Positions 18,720 to 26,925 of a DNA stretch of 40,719 bases are shown in pieces (the stretch's first letter is position 1; each line of letters starts with the position of its first letter). A model generated the notes under the pieces. The model saw only the letters and a list, made by a program, of their open reading frames with translations, was not told where the DNA came from and did no database searches. The DNA lies in contig CAMZKN010000073.1 of NCBI GenBank assembly GCA_947311315.1, positions 1 through 40,719 of the forward strand, written 5' to 3'. This DNA comes from an uncultured Desulfobulbaceae bacterium (lineage in GTDB: Bacteria; Desulfobacterota; Desulfobulbia; Desulfobulbales; Desulfocapsaceae). Both the position numbers and the translations under genes were made by a program.

Positions 18720-18881
18720 GTAACTGCCCACAGCACAGGCACCCCATCTTCGCACGGTCACATTTGCTGGTATAGAGTGGCTATAACGGGCAAATATGCC
18801 TGTACGAATATGGAGCACCTGTGAACAGTTACAGTTCGGAGGTAATAAAAACACAGAGTTATGCACTCCGTGAGTAGTTAC
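18720..18881 (+). mobile_element. Palindromic non-autonomous element, copy 1 (162 bp)
   Basis: The element runs from GTAACTGCCCAC to GTGAGTAGTTAC. Its first 113 bp form a nested near-palindrome (outer arms GTAACTG...CAGTTAC, inner arms around GCTGGTATAG...CTATAAC) and a 49-bp tail carries a third end sequence. It aligns over its full length with the copies at 26769 and 28481 but has a 5-bp insertion near base 15 and more substitutions, so it is the oldest or most diverged. The run CTTTTTTTT occurs on both sides (18711-18719 and 18882-18890), consistent with an 8- or 9-bp target duplication in a homopolymer. No coding capacity. Confidence 0.85.
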
Positions 18882-18951
18882 CTTTTTTTTAAAATAGATA
18901 GAGAGGGTACCCTGGCGGGTATCTTACATCACACTGGAATAGCAATTTGGT

Positions 18952-19236
18952 ATGTTAAAAAAAGATGTAGTTGATAAGGTGAGTAGTGAGCTTGCAATCC
19001 AGAAACAGGATGTAACGCTGGCCGTTGATATCATGCTGGAAACCATGGCTAACGCACTGATTGAGAAGAGGCGCATTGAACTGCGCGGTTTTGGCAGTTT
19101 TTCAGTAAGAGGAAGAAAACCACGCTCGACCAAGAATCCGAGAACCGGAAAGATGATGGACATTCCGAGTAGGAAGACCCTGCATTTTACTATGAGTAAA
19201 TCGCTGAAAGAGGCGTTGATCAGCGAAACGGATTAA
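18952..19236 (+). CDS. ihfB: Integration host factor beta-like / HU-family DNA-binding protein
   Basis: The 94-residue protein is a full-length member of the HU/IHF family, which bends DNA in nucleoid organisation, recombination and transcription. It shows the conserved arm ELRGFGSFSVRGRKPRSTKNPRTGKMMDIPSRKTLHF, with the intercalating proline in the NPRTG loop, and the dimerisation helices at the N terminus. Position immediately after rpsA matches ihfB in Proteobacteria, which supports IHF-beta over HU. Its last 17 bp overlap the convergent yciO gene. The upstream mobile element may have changed how it is expressed. Confidence 0.88.
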   Translation: MLKKDVVDKVSSELAIQKQDVTLAVDIMLETMANALIEKRRIELRGFGSFSVRGRKPRSTKNPRTGKMMDIPSRKTLHFTMSKSLKEALISETD

Positions 19237-19831
19237 CATCACCCTTACCGACACGCAATACCTCGGGATAGTTACCCGTCAGGTCGATTACGGAGGAAGG
19301 ATCGGGAAAGATGGGGCCACCGTCTATGACCAGTTCTATCCGGTTGCCAAGGTGTTGTTCTATTTCGTAAGGGTCGGCAAGATCAATTTCTTCGTCTTCA
19401 AAGTGTACGCTGGCGTTTACTATCGGGTTGCCCAGAGTTTCCAGGAGTAGCCTGCAGATAGGATGTTCGGGAACTCTGATACCAACTGTTTTTTGTTTAC
19501 TTGCCATGATTTTGGGAACCAGTTTTGTTCCGGGAAGGACAAAGGTATACGGGCCGGGCAGGTTTTTTCTGAGAAGCCTGTAGGCAGTGTTTGAGACGTG
19601 GGCGTATTTGCTGATATCAGAAAGATCGGAGCACATAAATGAAAAAGGCTTCTGTTTTGGCCTTTTTTTCAGTTGTATGATCTGCTTAATGGCTTTTGGA
19701 TTAAAGAGATCACATCCAATGCCGTATCCTGTATCTGTGGGATAACAGACAACAGCTCCGTTTTTGAGTAGTTTGATGACCCTTTGGATCAGACGAAGTT
19801 GAGGGTTCTCAGAATTTATTTCAAGCAGCAT
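19220..19831 (-). CDS. yciO: YciO/Sua5/TsaC-family protein
   Basis: The 203-residue protein belongs to the TsaC/Sua5/YciO family that binds threonine, bicarbonate and ATP; TsaC makes the threonylcarbamoyl-adenylate for tRNA t6A. Visible family features are VVCYPTDTGYGIGCDLFNPKAI, KKRPKQKPFSFMCSDLSDISKYA, PGPYTFVLPG, VGIRVPEHP and VLRVGKGDV at the end. The length, the LMC-like SFMCSDLS segment and the DVNPF ending match E. coli YciO rather than TsaC, and the long Sua5 C-terminal domain is absent. It overlaps ihfB by 17 bp tail to tail. Whether it makes t6A or has a distinct YciO role cannot be told from sequence. Confidence 0.85.
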   Translation of the reverse strand: MLLEINSENPQLRLIQRVIKLLKNGAVVCYPTDTGYGIGCDLFNPKAIKQIIQLKKRPKQKPFSFMCSDLSDISKYAHVSNTAYRLLRKNLPGPYTFVLPGTKLVPKIMASKQKTVGIRVPEHPICRLLLETLGNPIVNASVHFEDEEIDLADPYEIEQHLGNRIELVIDGGPIFPDPSSVIDLTGNYPEVLRVGKGDVNPFR

Positions 19832-19852
19832 TTTTCGTATATCCCTTCATTT

Positions 19853-19882
19853 TTGACAGATTTGTTGTTTATAAATTATTTT
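19853..19882 (+). promoter_or_regulatory. Candidate promoter of guaB
   Basis: A perfect -35 hexamer TTGACA (19853-19858) is followed after 18 bp by TATTTT (19877-19882). The surrounding sequence is very AT-rich and an overlapping pair, TTGTTG-16-TATAAA, is also possible. It lies in the divergent 114-bp gap between yciO and guaB. Confidence 0.35.
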
Positions 19883-19945
19883 TTATAAAGATGCTTACAA
19901 TATTTACAATAATCAGTTGTTCGGCCTTTTGCACAGGGAGAGAAT

Positions 19946-21415
19946 ATGTTACCGGATCATATTGAGACAGCACTGACTTTTGATGATTTATTATTAGTAC
20001 CCTCCGCGTCGGAGATATTGCCCAACGAGGTGAGTCTTGAAACGCGATTGACAGACACTATTTCGTTGAAAACACCACTTGTCAGCTCTGCCATGGATAC
20101 CGTTACCGAGCACAGGACGGCGATAGCAATGGCCCGGGAAGGCGGTATTGGAATTATTCACAAAAATTTGACCGTCGAAGAACAGGTCGTAGAAGTTGAA
20201 CGGGTTAAAAAATCTGAATCAGGTATGATCATTGACCCCATTACCGTGACCCAGAATCAATCTGTTGCAGAGGTGCAGGTCATAATGAGCACCTATAAAA
20301 TATCCGGTCTGCCTGTGCTCCACGAAGGAAAACTTGCGGGAATAGTCACCAACCGTGATCTTCGTTTTGTTTCGGACGATGGCTTGAGAGTAGCTGATGT
20401 TATGACCTCCAAAAACCTGGTAACGGCCAAAGTTGGCATTGATCTCGAACATTCTAAAGCCCTTCTCCATGAACACAGGATTGAAAAACTACTGGTTGTT
20501 GATGATGAAGGTCTGCTTCAGGGATTAATCACTATTAAGGATCTTGAAAAGATAAAAAAATATCCCTTTGCTGCCAAAGATGAATTTGGCAGGCTACTGG
20601 TTGGTGCCGCGCTTGGTGTCGGGCCTAATCTTGAACAAAATGCTGAAAGGTTACTGAAGGTTGGCATCGATGTAGTTGTGATTGACTCTGCCCATGGTCA
20701 TTCCAAAGGTGTAATTGAGGCTGTAAAAAAGATAAAACTGGCATTCCCGGATCTTTCGGTAATCGCTGGGAATGTAGCTACAGGAGAGGGAACAGAAGAT
20801 CTGATAAAGGCTGGAGTGAATGGTGTCAAGGTCGGAATTGGACCGGGCTCAATCTGTACCACCAGAATTGTTGCAGGTGTCGGTGTGCCGCAGATGACTG
20901 CGCTGAAAAAATGTGTGACAGTCGCAAATAAATATAATATTCCGATTATTTCTGATGGCGGTATAAAATACTCTGGTGACCTGGCTAAAGCGATAGGTGC
21001 CGGGGCATCAACGGTGATGCTCGGCAGCCTTTTTGCCGGAACCGATGAGACTCCGGGTGATACTTTTATCTATCAGGGAAGAACGTATAAAGGGTATCGT
21101 GGCATGGGTTCGCTTGGGGCAATGAGCCAGACACAGGGATCGGCGGATCGGTATTTTCAGTCGGAAGTCACCTCGTCGTCCAAACTTGTTCCGGAAGGGA
21201 TTGAAGGGAAGGTTCCATACCGTGGTCCTATTGCCACCGTGGTTTACCAGATGATTGGCGGCCTGCGGTCCAGCATGGGGTATGTGGGTGCAGCGACGAT
21301 TGCGGAGTTGCAGGAAAAAGCGACGTTTGTTCGTATTTCGCCGGCGGGTCTGAAAGAGTCTCACGTGCATGACGTTATAATCACCAAGGAAGCACCCAAT
21401 TATCGAACGGCATAA
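19946..21415 (+). CDS. guaB: IMP dehydrogenase
   Basis: GuaB oxidises IMP to XMP with NAD+, the first committed step to GMP. The 489-residue protein is full length and has the start [20 protein letters not shown], a pair of CBS domains at about residues 95-205 ([20 protein letters not shown] and [21 protein letters not shown]), the catalytic loop [18 protein letters not shown] with the nucleophile cysteine, [19 protein letters not shown], and the flap [17 protein letters not shown] lies just before the ATG. guaA follows after 28 bp, so the two form a GMP operon. Confidence 0.97.
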   Translation: MLPDHIETALTFDDLLLVPSASEILPNEVSLETRLTDTISLKTPLVSSAMDTVTEHRTAIAMAREGGIGIIHKNLTVEEQVVEVERVKKSESGMIIDPITVTQNQSVAEVQVIMSTYKISGLPVLHEGKLAGIVTNRDLRFVSDDGLRVADVMTSKNLVTAKVGIDLEHSKALLHEHRIEKLLVVDDEGLLQGLITIKDLEKIKKYPFAAKDEFGRLLVGAALGVGPNLEQNAERLLKVGIDVVVIDSAHGHSKGVIEAVKKIKLAFPDLSVIAGNVATGEGTEDLIKAGVNGVKVGIGPGSICTTRIVAGVGVPQMTALKKCVTVANKYNIPIISDGGIKYSGDLAKAIGAGASTVMLGSLFAGTDETPGDTFIYQGRTYKGYRGMGSLGAMSQTQGSADRYFQSEVTSSSKLVPEGIEGKVPYRGPIATVVYQMIGGLRSSMGYVGAATIAELQEKATFVRISPAGLKESHVHDVIITKEAPNYRTA

Positions 21416-21443
21416 TAATAACAAGAATATTACTCGAAAAATC

Positions 21444-22994
21444 ATGGATATACATAGCGAAAAAATCATTATTCTTGACTTTGGTTCACAGACAACCCAG
21501 CTGATTGCAAGAAGGATTCGAGAGCAGAAGGTGTATAGTGAGATACATCCGTTTTCTACTTCTCTTGAAAAAATCAAGGCATTGAAACCTTCCGGCATAA
21601 TTCTTTCAGGCGGGCCATGCTCTGTCTATGATGAGGATGCTCCGCACTCGGATCTGGGTTTATTTGATCTCGGCGTTCCGGTGCTCGGCATCTGTTATGG
21701 CGCCCATCTCATGATCCAGCAACTTGGTGGCACAGTTGAAAAAGCTGAAAAGCAGGAATTTGGTAAGGCGGATCTGACGATTACCTTTACAGCGGGGCTT
21801 TTTGCAGGTCTTGAAACGGGCACAGTAAAACATCAGGTCTGGATGAGTCATGGTGACCGCGTGGAATCTCTACCCAACGGTTTTGAGGCAACGGCCATCT
21901 CTGACAATTCACCTTTTGCGGCTCTTCGGCACAGGGAAAAAGAATTCGTTGCTGTGCAGTTCCACCCGGAAGTTGCGCACACATTGATAGGCACGGATGT
22001 ACTGCGCAACTTTATATTTGGTCTATGTGAGTGCAAACCTGAATGGACGATGCATTCCTTTATAGAATCCAATGTTCAGATTATCAGAGACAGTGTGGGG
22101 GCAGACAATGTTATCTGCGCTCTATCCGGTGGAGTCGACAGCTCTGTGGTTGCAGCGATTGTGCATAAAGCCATTGGTGATCAGCTTACCTGTATTTATG
22201 TAAATAACGGCCTTATGCGAACGGGTGAGACAGAATCAATACTTCGCTTTTTCAAGGAAAAAACAAAGCTCAAGGTAATAGATGTGGATGCCTCCGAGTT
22301 TTTTTTAAAAGAGTTGGATGGGGTCAAAGATCCTGAGATAAAACGTAAACGCATTGGTCTGGGATTCATTAAAATATTTGAGGAAGAGGCAAAGAAAATT
22401 GGCAGGGTTAACTATCTGGCACAGGGAACACTCTATCCCGATGTGATTGAATCGGTCAGTTTCAGGGGGGAAGCGCCAATTAAATCCCATCATAATGTGG
22501 GTGGCCTGCCTGAAATAATGCAACTTGATCTGATAGAACCATTACGGGAACTTTTTAAAGATGAGGTTCGTGAACTTGGTCTTGAACTTGGGTTGCCTGA
22601 AGAGGCGATTTATCGGCAGCCTTTTCCGGGGCCGGGCCTTGGTATACGCATAATGGGCGAGGTAACGGCGGAGCGATTGGACATTCTTCGTCAGGCCGAT
22701 GTGATCGTGCTCGATGAGATGCGAAAAGCGGGCTGGTATCGCAAGGTATGGCAGTCTTTTGCAGTTCTTCTTCCGATTCAGACAGTTGGTGTAATGGGTG
22801 ATGGTCGTACCTATGAACATGTTATTGCCATTCGTTCTGTTGATTCAAGGGATGCGATGACGGCAGATTGGTCGAAACTGCCCTACGAAATTCTCGGAGA
22901 AATATCATCGAGGATCATCAATGAGGTTCGTGGGGTCAACAGGGTTGTTTATGATATCTCCTCAAAGCCTCCGGCAACCATCGAGTGGGAATAA
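21444..22994 (+). CDS. guaA: GMP synthase (glutamine-hydrolysing)
   Basis: GuaA aminates XMP to GMP, using ammonia from glutamine. The 516-residue protein has a class I amidotransferase domain (residues 1-195: [13 protein letters not shown], nucleophile Cys in [23 protein letters not shown]) and a PP-loop ATP pyrophosphatase domain ([20 protein letters not shown] near residue 225), then the dimerisation domain with [16 protein letters not shown] and the C-terminal [10 protein letters not shown]. The residues after the nucleophile are GAHLM where the common sequence is GMQ. Its stop codon overlaps the ATG of the next gene (TAATG), so translation is probably coupled. Confidence 0.97.
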   Translation: MDIHSEKIIILDFGSQTTQLIARRIREQKVYSEIHPFSTSLEKIKALKPSGIILSGGPCSVYDEDAPHSDLGLFDLGVPVLGICYGAHLMIQQLGGTVEKAEKQEFGKADLTITFTAGLFAGLETGTVKHQVWMSHGDRVESLPNGFEATAISDNSPFAALRHREKEFVAVQFHPEVAHTLIGTDVLRNFIFGLCECKPEWTMHSFIESNVQIIRDSVGADNVICALSGGVDSSVVAAIVHKAIGDQLTCIYVNNGLMRTGETESILRFFKEKTKLKVIDVDASEFFLKELDGVKDPEIKRKRIGLGFIKIFEEEAKKIGRVNYLAQGTLYPDVIESVSFRGEAPIKSHHNVGGLPEIMQLDLIEPLRELFKDEVRELGLELGLPEEAIYRQPFPGPGLGIRIMGEVTAERLDILRQADVIVLDEMRKAGWYRKVWQSFAVLLPIQTVGVMGDGRTYEHVIAIRSVDSRDAMTADWSKLPYEILGEISSRIINEVRGVNRVVYDISSKPPATIEWE

Positions 22995-23758
22995 TGCTTA
23001 AAACCGGCATTTATGTAGATGCAGAAAACATAAGAATGTGCGGTGGTTACGGCATGCGGTATGATGTTCTTGCCGAGCTGGCAAATTGTGGAAACTCCAC
23101 CCTGCTCAGAGCAAATTCCTATCTCGCAGAAGATCGGGAGCGTGCAAAAGACGATAATGATTATCGGCAGAAAATATATCGCTACCATGAAGTGATTCGG
23201 CAGTGTGGTTTTAAGGTTATCAAGAAAATCGTCAAACATTTTGTTGACGATGAAGGCATTTTGACAACCAAAGCCAATGCAGATATGGATCTGGCCATCG
23301 ATGCTCTGCTCCAGGCAAGAAACCTTGACCGCATTATCCTGCTTACGGGAGACGGTGATTTTATTCGCCTTGTCCTTGCTCTTCAGAACATGGGCTGTCG
23401 GGTAGAGGTCATCGCTTTTAAAAATGTCAGCAACGAGCTGAAAGAAACTGCGGATAGTTTTCTTTCGGGCTTTCTGGTACCAGGGCTTTTACCTATTGCC
23501 ACCACTAACAATGGAGACAGATATAGAGGCATTCCCATAAATTATAATCCGGATCGGGGTTTTGGTTTTATGCGTTATTATACCCTTTCCACTGAAGGAT
23601 TAATCGCTGAATCTGTTTTTTTTCACTGTTCCAAAGCGGTTGAAGTGAGTGATTCCCTTTTTCTGGATACATCTAATATTTTTGAATTCACAATTGTTAA
23701 AAATCCTGATAATAGTAACCGCACAGAGGCTTGGGATATCCAGTCCGTTGTTGAATAA
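22994..23758 (+). CDS. NYN-domain (PIN-like) ribonuclease-type protein with C-terminal cold-shock-like domain
   Basis: The 254-residue protein has an N-terminal NYN domain (LabA/DUF88 type), a PIN-like fold found in RNA-cleaving proteins: GIYVDAENIRMCGG with the first Asp near residue 9, ADMDLAIDALLQA, and ILLTGDGDFIRLVLALQNMGCRVEVIAF. Residues about 175-245 (GIPINYNPDRGFGFMRYYTLS, then SVFFHCSKAVEV) match the pattern of a cold-shock domain, whose RGFGF and VFFH segments are the usual RNA-binding motifs. I use the ATG at 22994 because it overlaps the guaA stop; a GTG three codons earlier is the alternative. It would be co-transcribed with guaBA. An RNA-processing role is inferred from the domains. 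Confidence 0.8.
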   Translation: MLKTGIYVDAENIRMCGGYGMRYDVLAELANCGNSTLLRANSYLAEDRERAKDDNDYRQKIYRYHEVIRQCGFKVIKKIVKHFVDDEGILTTKANADMDLAIDALLQARNLDRIILLTGDGDFIRLVLALQNMGCRVEVIAFKNVSNELKETADSFLSGFLVPGLLPIATTNNGDRYRGIPINYNPDRGFGFMRYYTLSTEGLIAESVFFHCSKAVEVSDSLFLDTSNIFEFTIVKNPDNSNRTEAWDIQSVVE

Positions 23759-23800
23759 TATCTATTCCGGTTCTACGTGCGGCAACCAAAGAGGTGAAAA

Positions 23801-24631
23801 ATGATGAATATGAACTTTTCCATGGAAACGTTACAATCTTTGCAACCGTTGCTTATGCCCTATCTTTTCAAAGGACTTGCTGCACTGGTAATTTTTGTAA
23901 TCGGGAAATGGCTTGCACGGAAAATAACCAATATCCTGGTTAAGATTCTGGAGAAGCAGGGTGTTGATATTACCCTGGTTAAATTTTTGGAAGGTATTGT
24001 CTATTATGCCTTGCTGGTTTCGGTGATGATTGCGGCTGTGGGCCAGCTTGGGGTTAAAACCACTTCTTTTCTTGCCGTGCTTGGTGCAGCATCTCTTGCC
24101 ATTGGCCTTGCGCTTAAAGATTCACTGGCAAATTTTTCATCCGGTGTGATGCTTATCCTTTTTCGACCCTTTAAAGTTGGAGATGTTGTTACTGTTGCCG
24201 GGGAAACCGGTAAAGTTGAACATATATCAGTTTTTAGCACAATTTTGAACACCGCTGACAACCAGAGAAAAATCATTCCAAACGGTGGTATTTCAAACGC
24301 GACAATCACAAATATCACCACAAACCCAACGCGTAGAGTCGATCTGATTGTTGGTATTGGCTATGACGATGATATTCGTCTGGCAAAAGAGACTCTTGAG
24401 AAAATTGTTGCCGAAGACAGTCGTGTCCTAAAAGACCCTCAGCCATTGATTGCTGTTTCCGAACTGGCTGATTCGTCCGTTAACCTCGCAGTACGGCCAT
24501 GGGTTGCAACTGGTGATTACTGGGATGTCTATTTTTCTTTAATGGAAAAAATAAAACTTACCTTTGATGAAAAGGGAATCTCTTTTCCATATCCCCAACA
24601 TGATGTGCATCTACTGAAAACAGAGCAATAG
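23801..24631 (+). CDS. Small-conductance mechanosensitive channel (MscS family)
   Basis: MscS channels open under membrane tension and release solutes after osmotic downshock. The 276-residue protein has three hydrophobic segments near the N terminus, the third of which is the pore-lining glycine/alanine helix (SFLAVLGAASLAIGLALKDSLANFSSGVML, about residues 87-116). The beta domain follows (RPFKVGDVVTVAGETGKVEHISVFSTILNTADNQRKIIPNG) and then the cytoplasmic alpha/beta vestibule ending FPYPQHDVHL. This is the standard length of the E. coli MscS class. A GAGGTGAAAA stretch precedes the ATG. It stands between the guaA-NYN genes and glk with gaps of 42 and 26 bp. Confidence 0.95.
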   Translation: MMNMNFSMETLQSLQPLLMPYLFKGLAALVIFVIGKWLARKITNILVKILEKQGVDITLVKFLEGIVYYALLVSVMIAAVGQLGVKTTSFLAVLGAASLAIGLALKDSLANFSSGVMLILFRPFKVGDVVTVAGETGKVEHISVFSTILNTADNQRKIIPNGGISNATITNITTNPTRRVDLIVGIGYDDDIRLAKETLEKIVAEDSRVLKDPQPLIAVSELADSSVNLAVRPWVATGDYWDVYFSLMEKIKLTFDEKGISFPYPQHDVHLLKTEQ

Positions 24632-24657
24632 CCGTTAAAGGTGAGGGCTTAGGTGCA

Positions 24658-25674
24658 ATGACTTCGAAACTTCTGCTTGCAGCAGATATTGGTGGTACAA
24701 AAAGTGATATTGCGCTTTTTGAGTGTGATATCTCCTGCTCTGTTCCACTTTTACAAAAGAAATATATAAACGCTGATTTCTCTGGAATTGAGGATGTCAT
24801 TGCGTGTTTTCTTGCAGAGTGTGATCATACTCCTCTCGCGGCTTGCATCGCTGTAGCCGGTATAATCTCAGGTGATCAGGTTCGTATGACAAACCTGTCC
24901 TGGCAGGCAGATTGTTCCAGCCTGAGACAGCAATTTGGTTTTTCACGGATTCTGCTTATCAATGACTTGACGGCTTTATGTAGTTCATTGCCGCTTCTTG
25001 GCAGCTCTGACTTATTGGAAGTTCAGCAGCCAAATGGTGCTTGTGGTGAGATTAAAGGGGTAATTGCCCCGGGTACAGGTCTAGGCGAAGGTTTATTTAT
25101 TTCCCTAAAAAGCCAGCAACTGGCATGTGGTTGCGAAGGTGGGCATGCTGATTTTGCTCCGCTGGATGAGGAACAGCTTGCTCTGCTTATGTGGATGCAG
25201 AAGAGAGAAAAACCCGTCAGCTATGAAATGCTTATTGCGGGGCCGGGTCTTGCAAAGCTCTATGAATTCTGCAGAGACTACCACCACATGCCTGAGTCCA
25301 GAACAATTATGCATAATATGGCAAGAGCAGGTGATGTTACACCCGTTATTATAGATGGAGCCCTGTCTGAACCCTGTTGCCCTCTTTGTCGTCACGTACT
25401 GGATCTGTTCCTTTCGATTCTTGGCAGTGAAGCTGGTAATCTTGCGCTTAAGGTATACGCTACAGGAGGGATTTATCTTGGAGGAGGAATCCTTTCAAGG
25501 ATTGCAGAAAAAATATCGTATAAGGGATTTTTAGAGAATTTTTGCAGAAAAGGACAGATGGCAGATCTGTTGGCTACTATTCCTGTGCATGTTATACTCA
25601 AGCGTGATGCTGCTTTGATCGGGGCCGCCCGTTTTGGCCATGACGAATTTTTTAAAACCACCGATAATGATTGA
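24658..25674 (+). CDS. glk: Glucokinase
   Basis: Glk phosphorylates glucose with ATP to glucose 6-phosphate in the cytoplasm. The 338-residue protein matches the E. coli-type glucokinase family: ATP phosphate loop LLAADIGGTKSDIALFE, the catalytic aspartate in INDLTALC, VIAPGTGLGEGLFIS, and the sugar-binding CEGGHADFAP. AYATGGIYLGGGILSRI is the adenosine-binding part near the C terminus. Its end overlaps the following sugar-kinase gene, which suggests a hexose-phosphorylation unit. No transporter is present. Confidence 0.93.
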   Translation: MTSKLLLAADIGGTKSDIALFECDISCSVPLLQKKYINADFSGIEDVIACFLAECDHTPLAACIAVAGIISGDQVRMTNLSWQADCSSLRQQFGFSRILLINDLTALCSSLPLLGSSDLLEVQQPNGACGEIKGVIAPGTGLGEGLFISLKSQQLACGCEGGHADFAPLDEEQLALLMWMQKREKPVSYEMLIAGPGLAKLYEFCRDYHHMPESRTIMHNMARAGDVTPVIIDGALSEPCCPLCRHVLDLFLSILGSEAGNLALKVYATGGIYLGGGILSRIAEKISYKGFLENFCRKGQMADLLATIPVHVILKRDAALIGAARFGHDEFFKTTDND

Positions 25675-26734
25675 TATTTCTGTTGTTCCCGAACCAGTAT
25701 TGAGGGCTTATTGCCCGCAACCAGAGTTGTGTGTAGTCTCTTCACTTGGCTGCGGTAATATTAATGATACTTTTCTTGTTGAGTCTTCTTCCACCCGTTT
25801 TGTCCTGCAACGAATAAATAAAAATGTTTTTCCTGAACCACTCAGGGTTATCCAAAATTTCCCCTTGGTATCCCTCCATTTACTCTCTCAAAACAGAGAA
25901 TGCGAGGAACTGTTCAAGGTTGCGGAACCCCTGTTGACCAGGCGGGGAGATCTCTTTTACCGTGATAAAAATGAGGAGCACTGGAGGGCTCAGAGTTATA
26001 TTCCCCACGCCGCTCTATTAACAATGAGTGGGAGTCACCAGGCTTTTCAGGCAGGACGGACACTGGCCTTGTTTCACAGCCGTATTCGCAACCTCGATGT
26101 TTCCTGCCTGCAGGATCCATTACCGGGATTTCATGACCTGGCAGCTTATCTTGAGGGTTTTGATGGAGTAGTGCAGGAAGAAGATGTTGTGGGGGAGGAT
26201 ATTCGATATTGTCTGAAAACCATTGCTCATTACCGAATGAGAGCAGATGCCTTTTTAAAGGCGCAAAATGATGGGACGCTTACAGATCAACCTATCCATG
26301 GTGATCCAAAAATTGACAATTTTTTCTTTAATAAAAAGGGCTTGGCTTTTGGCATGCTTGATCTGGATACTGTTCGTTCGGGGCTTGTTCATCATGATCT
26401 CGGAGACTGTCTGCGTTCGTGTTGCAACAAGTCGGGTGAGGCGGCAGACTCAGGAGAGATATTTTTTGACATGGAGTTGTGTCAATCCCTTCTTGAAGGG
26501 TATTTTTCAATATGCCACTCCTGTTTTACAGACCAGCAGCGAGTATTGATCTTTGATGGTCTGTTACTTATCACCTTTGAGCTGGGCGTTCGTTTTCTTA
26601 CCGATCATTTCCGGGGTAATACCTATTTCAAAGTTGACAGGGCTGATGAAAATCTCGACCGGGCTATCAATCAGTTTCGGCTGACAAATGATATTGAGCG
26701 ATGTGAGAACCGCATAAAAAGAATATTGCTCTGA
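25667..26734 (+). CDS. NahK-like sugar 1-kinase (aminoglycoside phosphotransferase fold)
   Basis: The protein (355 residues from the ATG at 25667) has the choline-kinase/APH fold and its layout follows N-acetylhexosamine 1-kinase (NahK). Visible features are GCGNINDTFLVESSSTRFVLQRINKNVFPEP near the N terminus (ATP-binding strands), the catalytic loop IHGDPKIDNFFF, the metal-binding MLDLDTVRSGLVHHDLGDCLR, and LLITFELGVRFLTDHFRGNTYF near the C terminus. The start is uncertain: the ATG at 25667 overlaps the glk stop, while an ATG at 25640 and a TTG at 25634 in the same frame are alternatives, none with a clear ribosome site. Overlap with glk implies a role in hexose or N-acetylhexosamine use. 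The substrate is an inference. Confidence 0.75.
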   Translation: MIDISVVPEPVLRAYCPQPELCVVSSLGCGNINDTFLVESSSTRFVLQRINKNVFPEPLRVIQNFPLVSLHLLSQNRECEELFKVAEPLLTRRGDLFYRDKNEEHWRAQSYIPHAALLTMSGSHQAFQAGRTLALFHSRIRNLDVSCLQDPLPGFHDLAAYLEGFDGVVQEEDVVGEDIRYCLKTIAHYRMRADAFLKAQNDGTLTDQPIHGDPKIDNFFFNKKGLAFGMLDLDTVRSGLVHHDLGDCLRSCCNKSGEAADSGEIFFDMELCQSLLEGYFSICHSCFTDQQRVLIFDGLLLITFELGVRFLTDHFRGNTYFKVDRADENLDRAINQFRLTNDIERCENRIKRILL

Positions 26735-26768
26735 ATCCTTTGGTGTCAGGAGTTTATCGACTCGATTG

Positions 26769-26925
26769 GTAACTACTCACGGAGTTCATAACTCTATGTT
26801 TTTATTACCTCTGCACTGTAACTGCTCACAGGTGCTCCGTATTCGTGCAGGCACATTTGCCTGTTATAGCCCCTCTATACCGGCAAATGTGACCGTGCGA
26901 AGATGGGGGGCCTGTGAGCAGTTAC
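26769..26925 (-). mobile_element. Palindromic non-autonomous element, copy 2 (157 bp)
   Basis: The element lies in the opposite orientation to copies 1 and 3 and is flanked by a perfect 8-bp direct repeat CTCGATTG (26761-26768 and 26926-26933), the mark of a transposition event. Aligned on the same strand it differs from copy 3 at about four positions. It interrupts the end of the PilZ regulator gene and supplies that gene's present stop codon. The two flanking genes converge, so its long hairpin could also act on their transcript ends. No coding capacity of its own. Confidence 0.92.

Larger units (their letters stand above)
18626..18951. other. rpsA-ihfB intergenic region (326 bp)
   Basis: This gap holds, in order, about 50 bp of spacer, the rpsA terminator hairpin with its T-tract, the 162-bp palindromic element inserted directly in that T-tract, a second copy of the run CTTTTTTTT, and about 60 bp before ihfB that would have to carry any new ihfB promoter. 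No gene is visible. Confidence 0.8.
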
